In this document: positions 37,592 through 46,438 of the stretch, piece by piece
Position numbering within the stretch: position 1 is the first letter of the stretch
Layout: the number at the start of each line of letters is the position of its first letter
Origin: Chryseobacterium sp. BLS98
GTDB lineage: Bacteria; Bacteroidota; Bacteroidia; Flavobacteriales; Weeksellaceae
DNA length: 64,000 nt
Assembly: GCF_001045445.1 (NCBI RefSeq)
Contig: NZ_LFNF01000002.1
Location: 744,001 to 808,000 of the forward strand
Direction of reading: 5' to 3'
Position numbers and translations under genes: made by a program
The notes under the pieces: model-generated
Database searches by the model: none
The model's input: only the letters and a program-made list of their open reading frames with translations
Told to the model about the DNA's origin: nothing

Positions 37592-39520
37592 TTATCTATC
37601 TAAAGCCTCGTAGATGGAATTATTACTTCTAAACTCAGGCACAATTGTTTTTAAAAGCTTAACAACATTCACTTTATCTTCCATGACAGAAGCATCTGTT
37701 ATCAGATTGATCAGGGCTTCTATTTCTGAGAATGACATCGCAGGGTCTTTAGAAATCATGATCTTCTCATTATGAGTGGGAAGTGTTTTGGCATTATCAC
37801 TCAATAGCTCTTCATAGAGCTTTTCACCAGGTCGTAAGCCCGTATAAATAATTTTTATATCTATATTAGGTTCAAAACCGGATAATTTAATCATTCTTCT
37901 TGCCAGGTCCAGGATTTTTACAGGTTCTCCCATATCAAAGACAAAAATTTCACCTCCCTGCCCCATTGTTCCTGCCTGAAGAACAAGTTCACAGGCTTCC
38001 GGAATCGTCATAAAATATCTTACAATATCCGGATGGGTAATAGTTACCGGACCTCCTGCCTCTATCTGTCTCTTAAAATGTGGAATAACAGAACCGTTTG
38101 ATCCCAATACATTACCAAATCTTGTTGTAATGAATTTAGTAGTATTTCCTTCAACGTGATGTAAGGACTGAACAAATAACTCTGCTGCTCTTTTGGAAGC
38201 CCCCATAACATTGGTAGGATTTACAGCTTTATCCGTAGAGATCATTACAAACCGGTTTACTTTATAACGGCTTGATAAAATCGCAACATTTTTTGATCCT
38301 AAAACATTAACGCGGATAGCTTCATTAGGATTCTCCTCAACTAAAGGTACATGCTTATAAGCAGCAGCATGGTATACCATTGAAAAATTATAGGTTTGAA
38401 ATACCGGTTCAACACGGTGTATATTAGAAACATCCGCTAAAACAAATTTAAATCTGATATGAGGAAACTTCTCTTTCATTTCAAGCTCAATATCATATAA
38501 TGGCGTTTCGGCCTGATCCAGAACCACAATCAATGCAGGATTAAACTGGGCTACCTGTCTTACGATTTCACTTCCGATAGATCCGGCACCACCTGTCACC
38601 AGTATATTTTTATTGAAGTGTCTGCTTTTAACTTCTTCGCTTTCAATTTTTATCGGTTTCCTGTTGAGAAGGTCTTCAATCTGAAGATTCCTGATGGCTC
38701 CTCCTAAATCACTGTCTCTTAATTTCTGTACGGATGGAGCTTTAAATATATTTAAGTCTTTTTCTAAGAATAAATTCACCCATGAATTCATTTCATCTTT
38801 AGACATCATTTCTTTAACAATGATAACCCCGTCAATAATAAGGTCTTCTTTTGTAGCTTCCTCTATTCTTCTCTTCTCATAAATAGGTTTTCCCAATAGC
38901 GAGGCTCTCTTGGAATCTGTTCTCTGCGTAAGGAAGCCTACTACCTGATAAGGCAGGCTTGGGTTATCTAAAATAGCACGGGCTATAGCAATGGACTGTT
39001 CATCGATACCAAGAACCAAAATTCTTTTTTTCAGGGCACTCCTTCTATATTCCCGAACAATATGGAAGAACTCTTTCACATACAACCTGAAAAGGAATAA
39101 TCCCATAAAAGAAATAATGAAGTAAAGGATAAGGAATGGGGTAAGGATAAATTTCCCTCCGGTAGACCAGAAATAGATCAGGTTTACCAATCCCACTACG
39201 GTCATGGTACAGAAACATGATATAAGCAGTTTAAAAAGGTCAATAAAAGTAGAGTGCCTTATAATCCCTGCATAAGTTTTGAATAAATACATAAAAATTG
39301 TATTTATCAAAATAATAAAACCGAAAACAATACTTTTCTCTTCGTGATAAATGAATTCTTTCTGGGTAATTTTTTCTATCGTATAAGTGGAAAGAAATAA
39401 AGACATGACCAGAATAATAATATCTATTACAAGTATTATCCATCTGGGAAGATATCTTACGTCTGAGAGATTGACAACATTATCACCTCCAAATATCTTT
39501 TTTCTAATAGAGCTGTACAT
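37592..39520 (-). CDS. Membrane nucleoside-diphosphate sugar 4,6-dehydratase (WbpM/CapD/PglF type)
   Basis: A 642-residue enzyme: four N-terminal membrane helices (about 27-150), a CoA-binding-like domain (about 165-270), then the extended SDR domain with VTGGAGSIGSEIVRQ (near 305-320), STDKAVNPTNVMGASKRAAE and RFGNVLGSNGSVIPHF. The usual catalytic Tyr is Met in VMGASK, as in WbpM. It makes UDP-4-keto-6-deoxy-GlcNAc, which can feed the WbpV-like reductase (21209) or the aminotransferase (39638). First large gene of the locus after the aminotransferase. Confidence 0.93.
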   Translation of the reverse strand: MYSSIRKKIFGGDNVVNLSDVRYLPRWIILVIDIIILVMSLFLSTYTIEKITQKEFIYHEEKSIVFGFIILINTIFMYLFKTYAGIIRHSTFIDLFKLLISCFCTMTVVGLVNLIYFWSTGGKFILTPFLILYFIISFMGLFLFRLYVKEFFHIVREYRRSALKKRILVLGIDEQSIAIARAILDNPSLPYQVVGFLTQRTDSKRASLLGKPIYEKRRIEEATKEDLIIDGVIIVKEMMSKDEMNSWVNLFLEKDLNIFKAPSVQKLRDSDLGGAIRNLQIEDLLNRKPIKIESEEVKSRHFNKNILVTGGAGSIGSEIVRQVAQFNPALIVVLDQAETPLYDIELEMKEKFPHIRFKFVLADVSNIHRVEPVFQTYNFSMVYHAAAYKHVPLVEENPNEAIRVNVLGSKNVAILSSRYKVNRFVMISTDKAVNPTNVMGASKRAAELFVQSLHHVEGNTTKFITTRFGNVLGSNGSVIPHFKRQIEAGGPVTITHPDIVRYFMTIPEACELVLQAGTMGQGGEIFVFDMGEPVKILDLARRMIKLSGFEPNIDIKIIYTGLRPGEKLYEELLSDNAKTLPTHNEKIMISKDPAMSFSEIEALINLITDASVMEDKVNVVKLLKTIVPEFRSNNSIYEALDR

Positions 39521-39590
39521 TGTCTTTTTTTGTGTTCATATTTAAATAGGTTCAACCCCTTGTTTTATTAATACTCTTTAAGAATGGATA

Positions 39591-39598
39591 CAAAAATA
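39591..39598 (-). promoter_or_regulatory. Possible promoter -7 element for the wbpM-to-rfbC operon
   Basis: Minus-strand TATTTTTG matches TAnnTTTG, 70 nt upstream of the dehydratase ATG, in the only gap of more than 100 nt inside the locus. A second match, TAAATTTG at 39633-39640, overlaps the aminotransferase stop. Confidence 0.4.
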
Positions 39599-39637
39599 AA
39601 ATAAAATCCTATCTATCCGTAAATTTTAAAAACAAAT

Positions 39638-40765
39638 TTAGGGAATTTCATTTTCTAAAACTTCAGAAATTCTATTTCTGCAATCATTCGTTAAATTGGT
39701 TCCTGACGGTAGACAAAGTCCTGTGTCAAAAAGCGTACCAGATAAATTATTCCCAAAAAATCTGCAGTCCTTATACAGAGGCTGAAGATGCATTGGCTTC
39801 CACAGATATCTGGTTTCTATATTATTCTGTGAAAATTTATTCCTAAGCTCCTCCTTCGAAAGTTTATTTTTCAGAATAACAGTATTGAGCCAGTAATTAG
39901 AATAAAAATCACTGTTTGGGGCCGAAAATAAATCAATATTTTCATTATTCTTCAAGAGTTCGTGATAAAAATCATGATTTTTTCTCTTCGCAATGATTTT
40001 TTCTTCGAGTGTCTCCAGCTGTCCCCTTCCAATCCCGGCTGCAATATTATCCATCCTGTAATTATATCCTAATTCGGAATGATTGTAAAACACTTCGTTG
40101 TCTTTACCCTGTGTAGCAAGAAAAAGCGTTCTTTTCTTTACCTCCTCATTTCTTGAGATCAAAACTCCTCCGCCTGCAGTAGTGATAATTTTGTTTCCGT
40201 TAAAACTAATAACAGAAAGATCTCCGAAAGTACCACAAGGCCGGCCTTTATATTTACTGCCTAGCGCTTCCGCACTGTCTTCAATTACGGGAATATCATA
40301 TTTTTTTGAAACCTCGAATACTTCTTCCGCTTTAAAAGGCATTCCATACAGGCAAACTGCAATAATCGCTTTCGGCTTTTTTCCTTGCTGAATACAGTAT
40401 TTTATTGCATCTTCCAAAGCATTCGGACATATATTCCAGGTTTGGTCTTCGCTATCGACAAATACCGGAACAGCTTTAAGGTAAAGAATGGGGTTGGCAG
40501 AAGCCACAAAAGTAAAAGACTGGCAGATAACGAAATCGCCTTCTTCAATATTTAATAATCTAAGCGCCAGATGAATGGCTGCAGTTCCGGAAGATAAAGC
40601 CGTTACATGAGAATTGTTTCCTAAATAGTTTTCCAGGCTATTTTCAAATTCATCTATATTGGAGCCGTATTGGGAAATCCAGTTGGTATCAAATGCGTTG
40701 TGTATATATTCAAGCTCATTTCCTCCCATATGAGGAGGTGAGAGCCAAATTTTTTCTTTTTTCAA
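39638..40765 (-). CDS. DegT/DnrJ/EryC1/StrS sugar aminotransferase (PglE-like)
   Basis: A 375-residue PLP enzyme. It begins KEKIWLSPPHMGGNE and DTNWISQYG, the usual start of PglE-type aminotransferases; GTAAIHLALRLL and the PLP lysine in SFNGNKIITTAGGG (K about 192) follow. It would transaminate the 4-keto sugar of the WbpM/PglF-type dehydratase. The start is TTG at 40765: a TAA codon precedes it in frame, and the first ATG (residue 13) would cut into the conserved N-terminus. 8 nt after recX. Confidence 0.9.
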   Translation of the reverse strand: MKKEKIWLSPPHMGGNELEYIHNAFDTNWISQYGSNIDEFENSLENYLGNNSHVTALSSGTAAIHLALRLLNIEEGDFVICQSFTFVASANPILYLKAVPVFVDSEDQTWNICPNALEDAIKYCIQQGKKPKAIIAVCLYGMPFKAEEVFEVSKKYDIPVIEDSAEALGSKYKGRPCGTFGDLSVISFNGNKIITTAGGGVLISRNEEVKKRTLFLATQGKDNEVFYNHSELGYNYRMDNIAAGIGRGQLETLEEKIIAKRKNHDFYHELLKNNENIDLFSAPNSDFYSNYWLNTVILKNKLSKEELRNKFSQNNIETRYLWKPMHLQPLYKDCRFFGNNLSGTLFDTGLCLPSGTNLTNDCRNRISEVLENEIP

Positions 40766-40773
40766 TTATCTAT

Positions 40774-41238
40774 TTATGTTTCCGCAAAAGTATCATTTAT
40801 TTTTTCATATTCAAAGCCTCGGCTCATCAAATATTTTATTGTTTTAGATTTTTTTTGATATTCCTTCATCCCTTTCTGCTTTGAATAGTAGTCTTCAAAG
40901 ATTTTTCTGATCATTTTTTCATAATCGGATTCATCTATTTCATCGAAGCAGCTGTTGATGAGTTTTTCAGAAATCTGTTTCTGCTTAAGGTGCATTTTAA
41001 TTTTATTTCTGCCCCAGTGCTTGATGTAAAATTTTCCTCTGATATAGCTTCGTGTAAATCTTTCTTCGTTAAGATAGTTTTCTTTTAATAGGTACAGGAT
41101 AATTTCATCCTTTGCTTCATCAATGAGCATGAATTCTCTCATTTTTTGCTCCACTTCTACATGGCAACGGTCCTGATAGACACAATAGTTGACCAGTTTC
41201 TGCTTTATTTCATCAAAGGTGAAAGATTTTTTCTCCAT
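40774..41238 (-). CDS. recX: Regulatory protein RecX
   Basis: A 154-residue all-helical protein of the RecX family (modulator of RecA filaments), with three tandem helical repeats; the typical KLVNYCVYQDRCHVEVEQKM and YIRGKFYIKHWGRNKIKMHL are visible. recA is not adjacent. It sits 8 nt ahead of the aminotransferase, so the polysaccharide operon may share its transcript. ATG 41238. Confidence 0.88.
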   Translation of the reverse strand: MEKKSFTFDEIKQKLVNYCVYQDRCHVEVEQKMREFMLIDEAKDEIILYLLKENYLNEERFTRSYIRGKFYIKHWGRNKIKMHLKQKQISEKLINSCFDEIDESDYEKMIRKIFEDYYSKQKGMKEYQKKSKTIKYLMSRGFEYEKINDTFAET

Positions 41239-41252
41239 AATAGATATGAAAA

Positions 41253-41276
41253 AGAATGGACAAAGCCGCCCATTCT
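41253..41276 (-). terminator. Probable terminator of glyA
   Basis: 7-bp stem AGAATGG / CCATTCT (41253-41259 and 41270-41276), 10-nt loop, with a short T-rich run after it on the minus strand. Moderate strength. Confidence 0.55.
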
Positions 41277-41299
41277 CTATGATAATATTTTAATTCAGA

Positions 41300-42565
41300 T
41301 TAATAGTTGAACAGGGCTTTGCCTTCCATCAGTTCATTTACTTTCTTTCTTACAGAACCGATCACTTCTTCATTTTTGATATTTTCTACCACTTCAGAGA
41401 TGAATCCTGCAATGGTGTCCATATCATTTTCTTTAAGACCTCTTGTTGTGATGGCAGCAGTTCCCAATCTGATACCGGAAGTCGTGAACGGTGATTTGTC
41501 ATCAAAAGGAACCATATTTTTATTACATGTGATATCTGCCAGTACCAAAGCCTTTTCTGTTTCTTTTCCGTTGACGTTCTTATTTCTAAGGTCAACCAGC
41601 ATTAAGTGGTTATCTGTACCTCCGCTTACAATATCAAAACCTCTGTTGATCATAGCTTTTGATAATGCCTGTGCATTGGCTTTAACCTGTTTTGCATAGG
41701 TTTCAAACTGAACGTCTAATGCTTCAGCGAAAGCAACTGCTTTACCGGCAATAACATGCTCAAGCGGTCCGCCCTGAATACCCGGAAAAACAGCACCATC
41801 TAATACCTGGCTCATCATCTTTGTTTCTCCTTTCGGCGTTTTGTGACCGTATGTGTTTTCGAAGTCTTTCCCCATCATGATCATTCCTCCTCTCGGACCT
41901 CTTAAAGTTTTGTGAGTAGTAGTGGTCACCACATGACAATGTTCAAATGGAGAATTCAATAATCCTTTTGCCACTAAACCTGCCGGGTGAGCAATATCTG
42001 CCCAAAGTGTAGCTCCGATTTCATCTGCAACCTCTCTGAATCTAGCATAATCAAGATCTCTTGAATAAGCGGAGAAACCTGCGATAAGCATTTTTGGTCT
42101 TTCTCTCAAAGCTACTTCTCTCATCTGATCGTAGTCGATAAGTCCTGTTTCTTTCTGAACACCGTAAGAAACCACCTGATACTGAATTCCTGAGAAATTC
42201 ACAGATGAACCATGAGTAAGATGCCCTCCCATTGAAAGGTCCATTCCCATGATTTTGTCTCCTGCTTTCAAAACTGCAAGGTAAATAGCAGCATTAGCCT
42301 GTGAACCTGAATGCGGCTGTACATTGACATAATCTACACCGAAAAGTTCTTTGGCTCTGTTGATGGCTAATGTTTCAACCTCATCTACTACTTCACATCC
42401 TCCGTAATATCTTTTTCCGGGATATCCTTCAGCATATTTGTTGGTCAGTACACTTCCCATTGCTTTCATCACGTTCTCAGAAACAAAGTTTTCTGATGCA
42501 ATAAGCTCTAATCCATGGGATTGTCTTTGTCTTTCTTTTTCAATCAGGTCGAAAATAATGTCCAT
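41300..42565 (-). CDS. glyA: Serine hydroxymethyltransferase
   Basis: PLP enzyme converting serine and tetrahydrofolate to glycine and methylene-THF; the main source of one-carbon units. The 421 residues are the normal length. N-terminal [30 protein letters not shown], and the PLP-lysine motif [14 protein letters not shown] are intact. Start ATG; a -7 element (42596-42603) lies 31 nt upstream. Stands alone between arsB and recX. Confidence 0.97.
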   Translation of the reverse strand: MDIIFDLIEKERQRQSHGLELIASENFVSENVMKAMGSVLTNKYAEGYPGKRYYGGCEVVDEVETLAINRAKELFGVDYVNVQPHSGSQANAAIYLAVLKAGDKIMGMDLSMGGHLTHGSSVNFSGIQYQVVSYGVQKETGLIDYDQMREVALRERPKMLIAGFSAYSRDLDYARFREVADEIGATLWADIAHPAGLVAKGLLNSPFEHCHVVTTTTHKTLRGPRGGMIMMGKDFENTYGHKTPKGETKMMSQVLDGAVFPGIQGGPLEHVIAGKAVAFAEALDVQFETYAKQVKANAQALSKAMINRGFDIVSGGTDNHLMLVDLRNKNVNGKETEKALVLADITCNKNMVPFDDKSPFTTSGIRLGTAAITTRGLKENDMDTIAGFISEVVENIKNEEVIGSVRKKVNELMEGKALFNY

Positions 42566-42595
42566 TTTACTTTTAGTTTTTGAAATTTTTCACCC

Positions 42596-42603
42596 CAAAT
42601 GTA
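42596..42603 (-). promoter_or_regulatory. Promoter -7 element of glyA
   Basis: Minus-strand TACATTTG matches TAnnTTTG. No TTG at -33. Confidence 0.45.
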
Positions 42604-42696
42604 CGGAATTTCTTGTAAGATTTCTTTATCCTAAAATCTGATTTGGGAATAAAATTTCAGGTATTATGCATCAATTTACCATCAATTGTGACTTTT

Positions 42697-43731
42697 TTAC
42701 TCCAGCTTATAACTTCTTTTTAAATATAAACTAGCTTTCACCAATAAGATCAATACAGGAACTTCTACCAAAGGTCCAATAACTCCTACAAAAGCCTGCG
42801 ACGAATGAATTCCAAAAACGGCAATACTTACTGCAATAGCCAATTCAAAATTATTTCCTGTCGCTGTAAAAGCGATGGAAACATTTTTGTCATAAGGAAC
42901 TTTAAGGCATTTGTTTATTGAAAAACTTATAAAGAACATCAATACAAAATAAATAATCAGTGGAATTGCAATTTTTACAACATCCATGGGCAGTTCCATT
43001 ATTTTATCCCCTTTTAAGCTAAACATTAAGACAATTGTAAATAATAAGGCATATAAAGTAACAGGTGAGATGGCAGGGATGAATTTTTGGCTGTACCATG
43101 CTTTTCCTTTGAGTTTTGTAAGACAATAACGGCTTATAAAACCTGCTAAAAAAGGAATTCCCAGATAAATTAAAACGCTTTCCGTTACATTGCCAATAGG
43201 TACAGAAACATTAAAATTACCCAATCCTAATTTCTGAGGAAGGAGATTAATAAACAGCCATACCAGAAAACTATAGGATATGATTTGAAAAATACTATTT
43301 AAGGCGATCAGCAAGGCTGCATATTCCCGGTTCCCTTTTGCCAGGTCATTCCAGACAATAACCATGGCAATACACCTTGCCAGGCCTATAAGAATGAGTC
43401 CGATCATAAAATCCGGCTCATTCTTAAGAAAAACAACAGCTAAAACAAACATTAAAACAGGCCCTACGACCCAATTCAACAACAACGAAACGGATATTAC
43501 TTTTTTATCCCGGAACACTTGTGGTAATAAGTTATAGTCTACTTTCGCCAAAGGTGGATACATCATCAGGATTAATCCTACAGCTAAAGGGATATTGGTA
43601 GTCCCTGAAGAAAATGAATTGGTGATTACAGAGATGCCCGGAAAAAAATATCCCAAACCTACTCCAATGATCATGGCCAGAAAAATCCAAAGTGTTAAAT
43701 ACCTATCAAGAAATTTTAATTTGGTATTCAT
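42697..43731 (-). CDS. arsB: ACR3 family arsenite efflux transporter
   Basis: A 344-residue inner membrane carrier with ten helices of the ACR3 (bile acid/arsenite/riboflavin transporter) family, which exports arsenite using the proton gradient. Motifs: LDRYLTLWIFLAMIIGVG at the N-terminus, IGLARCIAMVIVWNDLAKG with the conserved Cys, and TGNNFELAIAVSIAVFG. Last gene of the operon arsR, DUF6428-like, phosphatase, arsB. The ACR3 type is often called arsB or acr3. Confidence 0.94.
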   Translation of the reverse strand: MNTKLKFLDRYLTLWIFLAMIIGVGLGYFFPGISVITNSFSSGTTNIPLAVGLILMMYPPLAKVDYNLLPQVFRDKKVISVSLLLNWVVGPVLMFVLAVVFLKNEPDFMIGLILIGLARCIAMVIVWNDLAKGNREYAALLIALNSIFQIISYSFLVWLFINLLPQKLGLGNFNVSVPIGNVTESVLIYLGIPFLAGFISRYCLTKLKGKAWYSQKFIPAISPVTLYALLFTIVLMFSLKGDKIMELPMDVVKIAIPLIIYFVLMFFISFSINKCLKVPYDKNVSIAFTATGNNFELAIAVSIAVFGIHSSQAFVGVIGPLVEVPVLILLVKASLYLKRSYKLE

Positions 43732-43733
43732 TT

Positions 43734-44345
43734 TTAATCATTTATTTTGGAAAAAACATAAAACATTTCGGCACCGATCTGCAGACTTCTTTCTCTGTAT
43801 ATTATAGTTTGTTCAGCCGTGTCATCTGAAATTTTCGGATCTTCAAATGTAACAGGAATACGTTTCTCGGCACCTGAAATGAAGGGACAACCTTCATCTG
43901 CCTGTGAACAGGTCATAATTGCAGCAAAGCCTGTATTTGGGTTAAAATTATCATCATACTTTTTAGAAAATCCAATAACAGGTAAAGCATTTTCAGAATA
44001 CTTAACAGCATATACAGGGTTTTCGCTTTCACTTAGTTTCCAGATATGAAAGCCAGCTTCTGTTAATGTTTCGACAATTTTAGGAAATAAAGCCGTTGTT
44101 TCCGTACCTCCGGAATAGCAGTTTACATTAGAAATTTTAAAATAGGCGGATGCAGTTTGCGCCCAGATCTGTGCAAGATGGCTTCTCCGGGAGTTATGGG
44201 TACAAATAAAATTAATAGATATTGATTCCTGATTTCTTCTTTTCTGCTTTACAAAATCTATCAATGGCTGTAAAACATCTTTTCTTTCTTCGCTGATCTC
44301 TTGAGAAAGAAGTTCTTCTATCTGTTTTGTCAATTTAGGATACAT
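43734..44345 (-). CDS. Arsenate reductase / low-molecular-weight phosphatase family protein
   Basis: A 203-residue protein of the LMW protein tyrosine phosphatase fold. The P-loop CTHNSRRS (Cx5R) and the late VTFEDPK Asp motif are intact. In an ars operon this fold is the thioredoxin-coupled arsenate reductase (ArsC). It is longer than the usual 130-140 residues, with an N-terminal helical extension (about 1-55). The ATG at 44345 (or 44354) is preferred; the frame open to 44396 overlaps the DUF6428 gene. It ends 2 nt before arsB. Confidence 0.86.
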   Translation of the reverse strand: MYPKLTKQIEELLSQEISEERKDVLQPLIDFVKQKRRNQESISINFICTHNSRRSHLAQIWAQTASAYFKISNVNCYSGGTETTALFPKIVETLTEAGFHIWKLSESENPVYAVKYSENALPVIGFSKKYDDNFNPNTGFAAIMTCSQADEGCPFISGAEKRIPVTFEDPKISDDTAEQTIIYRERSLQIGAEMFYVFSKIND

Positions 44346-44368
44346 TCGAATCATTATAAGGTTAATAT

Positions 44369-44842
44369 TTAGCAACAGCCTGAACCCGGTGTACAACCAG
44401 AATTCTGGTTAGTTTTCAGCCCTTTCAAGTTTATTTTTTGCTTTTCCGGAGGGATTCCACAGGCGTCTGCAGCTAAGCAAGCGGTCAGTTTATTCTTTAA
44501 AACAAAATTTTTACCGTTAAACTCAAGATCATATTTTCCAATGGTCTGATCCTGATATTCCACCTCAATTTCAAAATCGCCTATTCCCAGCTTCTCTTCC
44601 GAAAGGTTAATGATATGCAATAACTTTCCGGGTTTAAGGCGATGTTCATAGTCATCTGCATTCCAAAGCTGGAAGTTGACTCTCTCTTCTTTTCTGATGG
44701 TTCCTCCACAGTCGATAAAATTTTTAGTCACACTTCCTATTTCTGTTACATGAAAGTGTTCAGGAACTAATTTGCCGTTTTCAAGCTGGAATTCAACATT
44801 ATCCAATGAAGGTAAAATGTTTTTGATATCTGATAGTTTCAT
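44369..44842 (-). CDS. DUF6428-like protein of the ars operon
   Basis: A 157-residue soluble protein; I recognise it as the DUF6428 type found next to arsenic genes in Bacteroidota. It has a beta-rich core (FHVTEIGSVTKNFIDCGG, QLWNADDYEHRL) and a cysteine-rich tail: CLAADACG and SGCTPGSGCC at the very end. Vicinal cysteines fit metalloid binding. Its own upstream palindrome (44863-44880) matches the one before arsR. Function not established; an arsenite-binding or chaperone role is inferred. Confidence 0.75.
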   Translation of the reverse strand: MKLSDIKNILPSLDNVEFQLENGKLVPEHFHVTEIGSVTKNFIDCGGTIRKEERVNFQLWNADDYEHRLKPGKLLHIINLSEEKLGIGDFEIEVEYQDQTIGKYDLEFNGKNFVLKNKLTACLAADACGIPPEKQKINLKGLKTNQNSGCTPGSGCC

Positions 44843-44862
44843 AAGTGATATTTTAATTGTTA

Positions 44863-44880
44863 TAATGCAATATTACGATA
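44863..44880. promoter_or_regulatory. ArsR-type operator, second copy
   Basis: TAATGcAATATTaCGATA is nearly the same 18-nt palindrome as the one upstream of arsR. It lies in the 55-nt gap between arsR and the DUF6428-like gene, 20 nt before that start. Confidence 0.6.
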
Positions 44881-44897
44881 GTTATGGTTAAAAAATT

Positions 44898-45224
44898 TTA
44901 GCAGCAATTCTGCTTTTTGACTGTAGCAATAATATTCGAAAAGAAAGTGTTTAAAACTTCAAAAGCTTTTTCGTCAATACAGTAGCAAACGGAGTTCCCT
45001 TCAATATTTCCTTTTATAAGACCTGCATTCTTCAGTTCTTTTAAATGTTGAGAAACAGTGGGTTGTGCAAGAGGAAGTTCATTGACAATATCTCCGCAGA
45101 TGCATTCATTGACCTTCAGAAGATATTCTATGATGGCAATTCTTGCTGGATGCCCCAAAGCTTTTGCAATAATTGCTATTTTATTCTGTTCATCTGTAAA
45201 GAAATCTGTTTTAGTAGCACCCAT
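44898..45224 (-). CDS. arsR: ArsR/SmtB family transcriptional repressor
   Basis: A 108-residue winged-helix repressor of metalloid response. The helix-turn-helix reads PLAQPTVSQHLKELKNAGLI (about 51-70). Arsenite ligand candidates are C41 and C43 (ECICGD); further pairs are C80/C82 and the C-terminal C107-C108. It would release DNA on arsenite binding and induce the three downstream genes. Its start is ATG 45224; an 18-nt palindrome (45237-45254) lies 12 nt upstream. Confidence 0.93.
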   Translation of the reverse strand: MGATKTDFFTDEQNKIAIIAKALGHPARIAIIEYLLKVNECICGDIVNELPLAQPTVSQHLKELKNAGLIKGNIEGNSVCYCIDEKAFEVLNTFFSNIIATVKKQNCC

Positions 45225-45236
45225 GATGTTTAATTA

Positions 45237-45254
45237 TATCGCAATATTACGATA
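45237..45254. promoter_or_regulatory. ArsR-type operator before arsR
   Basis: TATCGcAATATTaCGATA is an 18-nt inverted repeat, with only one symmetric pair of bases mismatched. It fits an ArsR/SmtB operator overlapping the arsR promoter or leader. Confidence 0.65.
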
Positions 45255-45279
45255 ATAAATTTTTACAGCAAAATATTTA

Positions 45280-45312
45280 ATAAAAAATCCCTGCAGAAAT
45301 TCCTACAGGGAC
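45280..45312 (-). terminator. Terminator of the thioredoxin-reductase-like gene
   Basis: Imperfect hairpin with outer stem TCCCTG / CAGGGA (45288-45293, 45305-45310), preceded on + by an A-run that gives a U-tract on the minus transcript. It separates this gene from arsR. Confidence 0.7.
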
Positions 45313-45334
45313 CGCACCCATTTATAATATATAA

Positions 45335-46234
45335 TTAAAACTCCTCATCTGCAAGCTCCTTGTTGACAATAGCTCCTGTAAAATTTCCCTGTGCGACAGC
45401 ATTGGCAACAGATCTCATCATGGTTACATTATCTCCGCAGGCAAAAACACCGGGGATATTGGTTTTGTGCATATCATCAATTTTAATAAATCGGTGTTCG
45501 GTAAGCTCACAACCCAGATCTTCCGAGACATTGATATTCTGTTCAAACGGTATTTTAGCGTAAAGGGCCTGTAAAGAAATTTCTTTTCCGCTTTTAAAGA
45601 TTATTTTCCGGATGTAGCCGTTTTCATGTGCAATTTTTTCAATTTCATCTTCAACCAAACTGATATTATGATGAGCGAGCTTATCTTTCTGCTCTTTTGA
45701 AAGAGTCGACTGTCCATTACTGAATAAAAAAAGATCTTTGGTCAGGTTATACACAAGCTTTGAAAATTCATAGACCATATCGCCATCTGAAAGTATTCCT
45801 GTCACTTCATTTTTCACTTCGTAACCGTGGCAGTATGGACAATGCAGTACTGAAATCCCCCAACATTCTGCAAATCCCGGAATTTCCGGCATAATATCCT
45901 TCACTCCTGATGCCAGAACCAGCTTTTTAGCATAGAATTTTTCTCCTGTGGAGGTTTCCGCTTCAAATCCTTCATCTGTTTTCTTTAAAGCCGCTACAAA
46001 ACCTTCATGAAACTTTACGGTATCATATGCTGCGACCTGCTCCCGGGCAAGATCAGAAATTTCTTTCGGCGCTTTGCCATCGTGAGTGATAAAGTTATGG
46101 GAATGCGGAGTCTGCATGTTGCATGGTTTACCGCTGTCAATAATCAGAGTATTTCTTAGTGATCTTCCCAGAGACATTCCTGCGGATAGTCCTGCATAGC
46201 TCCCTCCTATAATGATGACATCAAAATTTTTCAT
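45335..46234 (-). CDS. Thioredoxin-reductase-like NAD(P)/FAD oxidoreductase
   Basis: A 299-residue flavoprotein: FAD-binding IIIGGSYAGLSAGMSLGR at the N-terminus, the redox pair in HCPYCHGYE (C-x-x-C), an NADPH-binding segment after it and the C-terminal FAD motif FACGDN. Thioredoxin reductases have CATC; the CPYC form belongs to a TrxR-like family that includes dithiol oxidases of natural product pathways. It may supply reducing power near the ars genes or act on other disulfides. It has its own promoter and terminator. Confidence 0.87.
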   Translation of the reverse strand: MKNFDVIIIGGSYAGLSAGMSLGRSLRNTLIIDSGKPCNMQTPHSHNFITHDGKAPKEISDLAREQVAAYDTVKFHEGFVAALKKTDEGFEAETSTGEKFYAKKLVLASGVKDIMPEIPGFAECWGISVLHCPYCHGYEVKNEVTGILSDGDMVYEFSKLVYNLTKDLFLFSNGQSTLSKEQKDKLAHHNISLVEDEIEKIAHENGYIRKIIFKSGKEISLQALYAKIPFEQNINVSEDLGCELTEHRFIKIDDMHKTNIPGVFACGDNVTMMRSVANAVAQGNFTGAIVNKELADEEF

Positions 46235-46313
46235 TTAATTGATATTAGTGTTTAATGATTGATAATAGCAAAACGGACAGCTTCAGGTTTTGCTTATTGG
46301 TCTATTTGCCTTA

Positions 46314-46345
46314 CAAAGATAAATAATATTTCATTAACGAAACAA
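46314..46345 (-). promoter_or_regulatory. Promoter of the thioredoxin-reductase-like gene
   Basis: Minus-strand TTG (CAA 46343-46345), 21 nt, TATCTTTG (46321-46314): full match to the Bacteroidota promoter. The ATG lies 79 nt downstream. Confidence 0.6.
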
Positions 46346-46395
46346 TGTTGCATTAATATTGACCAATATTATTTAATATAAATATTATAAACTGA

Positions 46396-46434
46396 GCAGC
46401 TGATTTTAAATCTGTAAAATTTAAAATCAGCTGC
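46396..46434 (-). terminator. 16-bp perfect hairpin after the GT39 gene
   Basis: Arms at 46396-46411 and 46419-46434 pair perfectly (starts GCAGCTGATTTT), loop 7 nt. It lies 4 nt after the stop at 46439. No clear U-tract follows, but its place fits termination. Confidence 0.65.
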
Positions 46435-46438
46435 CCTA

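Noticed and set aside
44346..44396. N-terminal extension of the arsenate reductase-like protein
   Set aside because: It overlaps the DUF6428-like gene and translates to a hydrophobic stretch unlike the family; ATG 44345 or 44354 is better.
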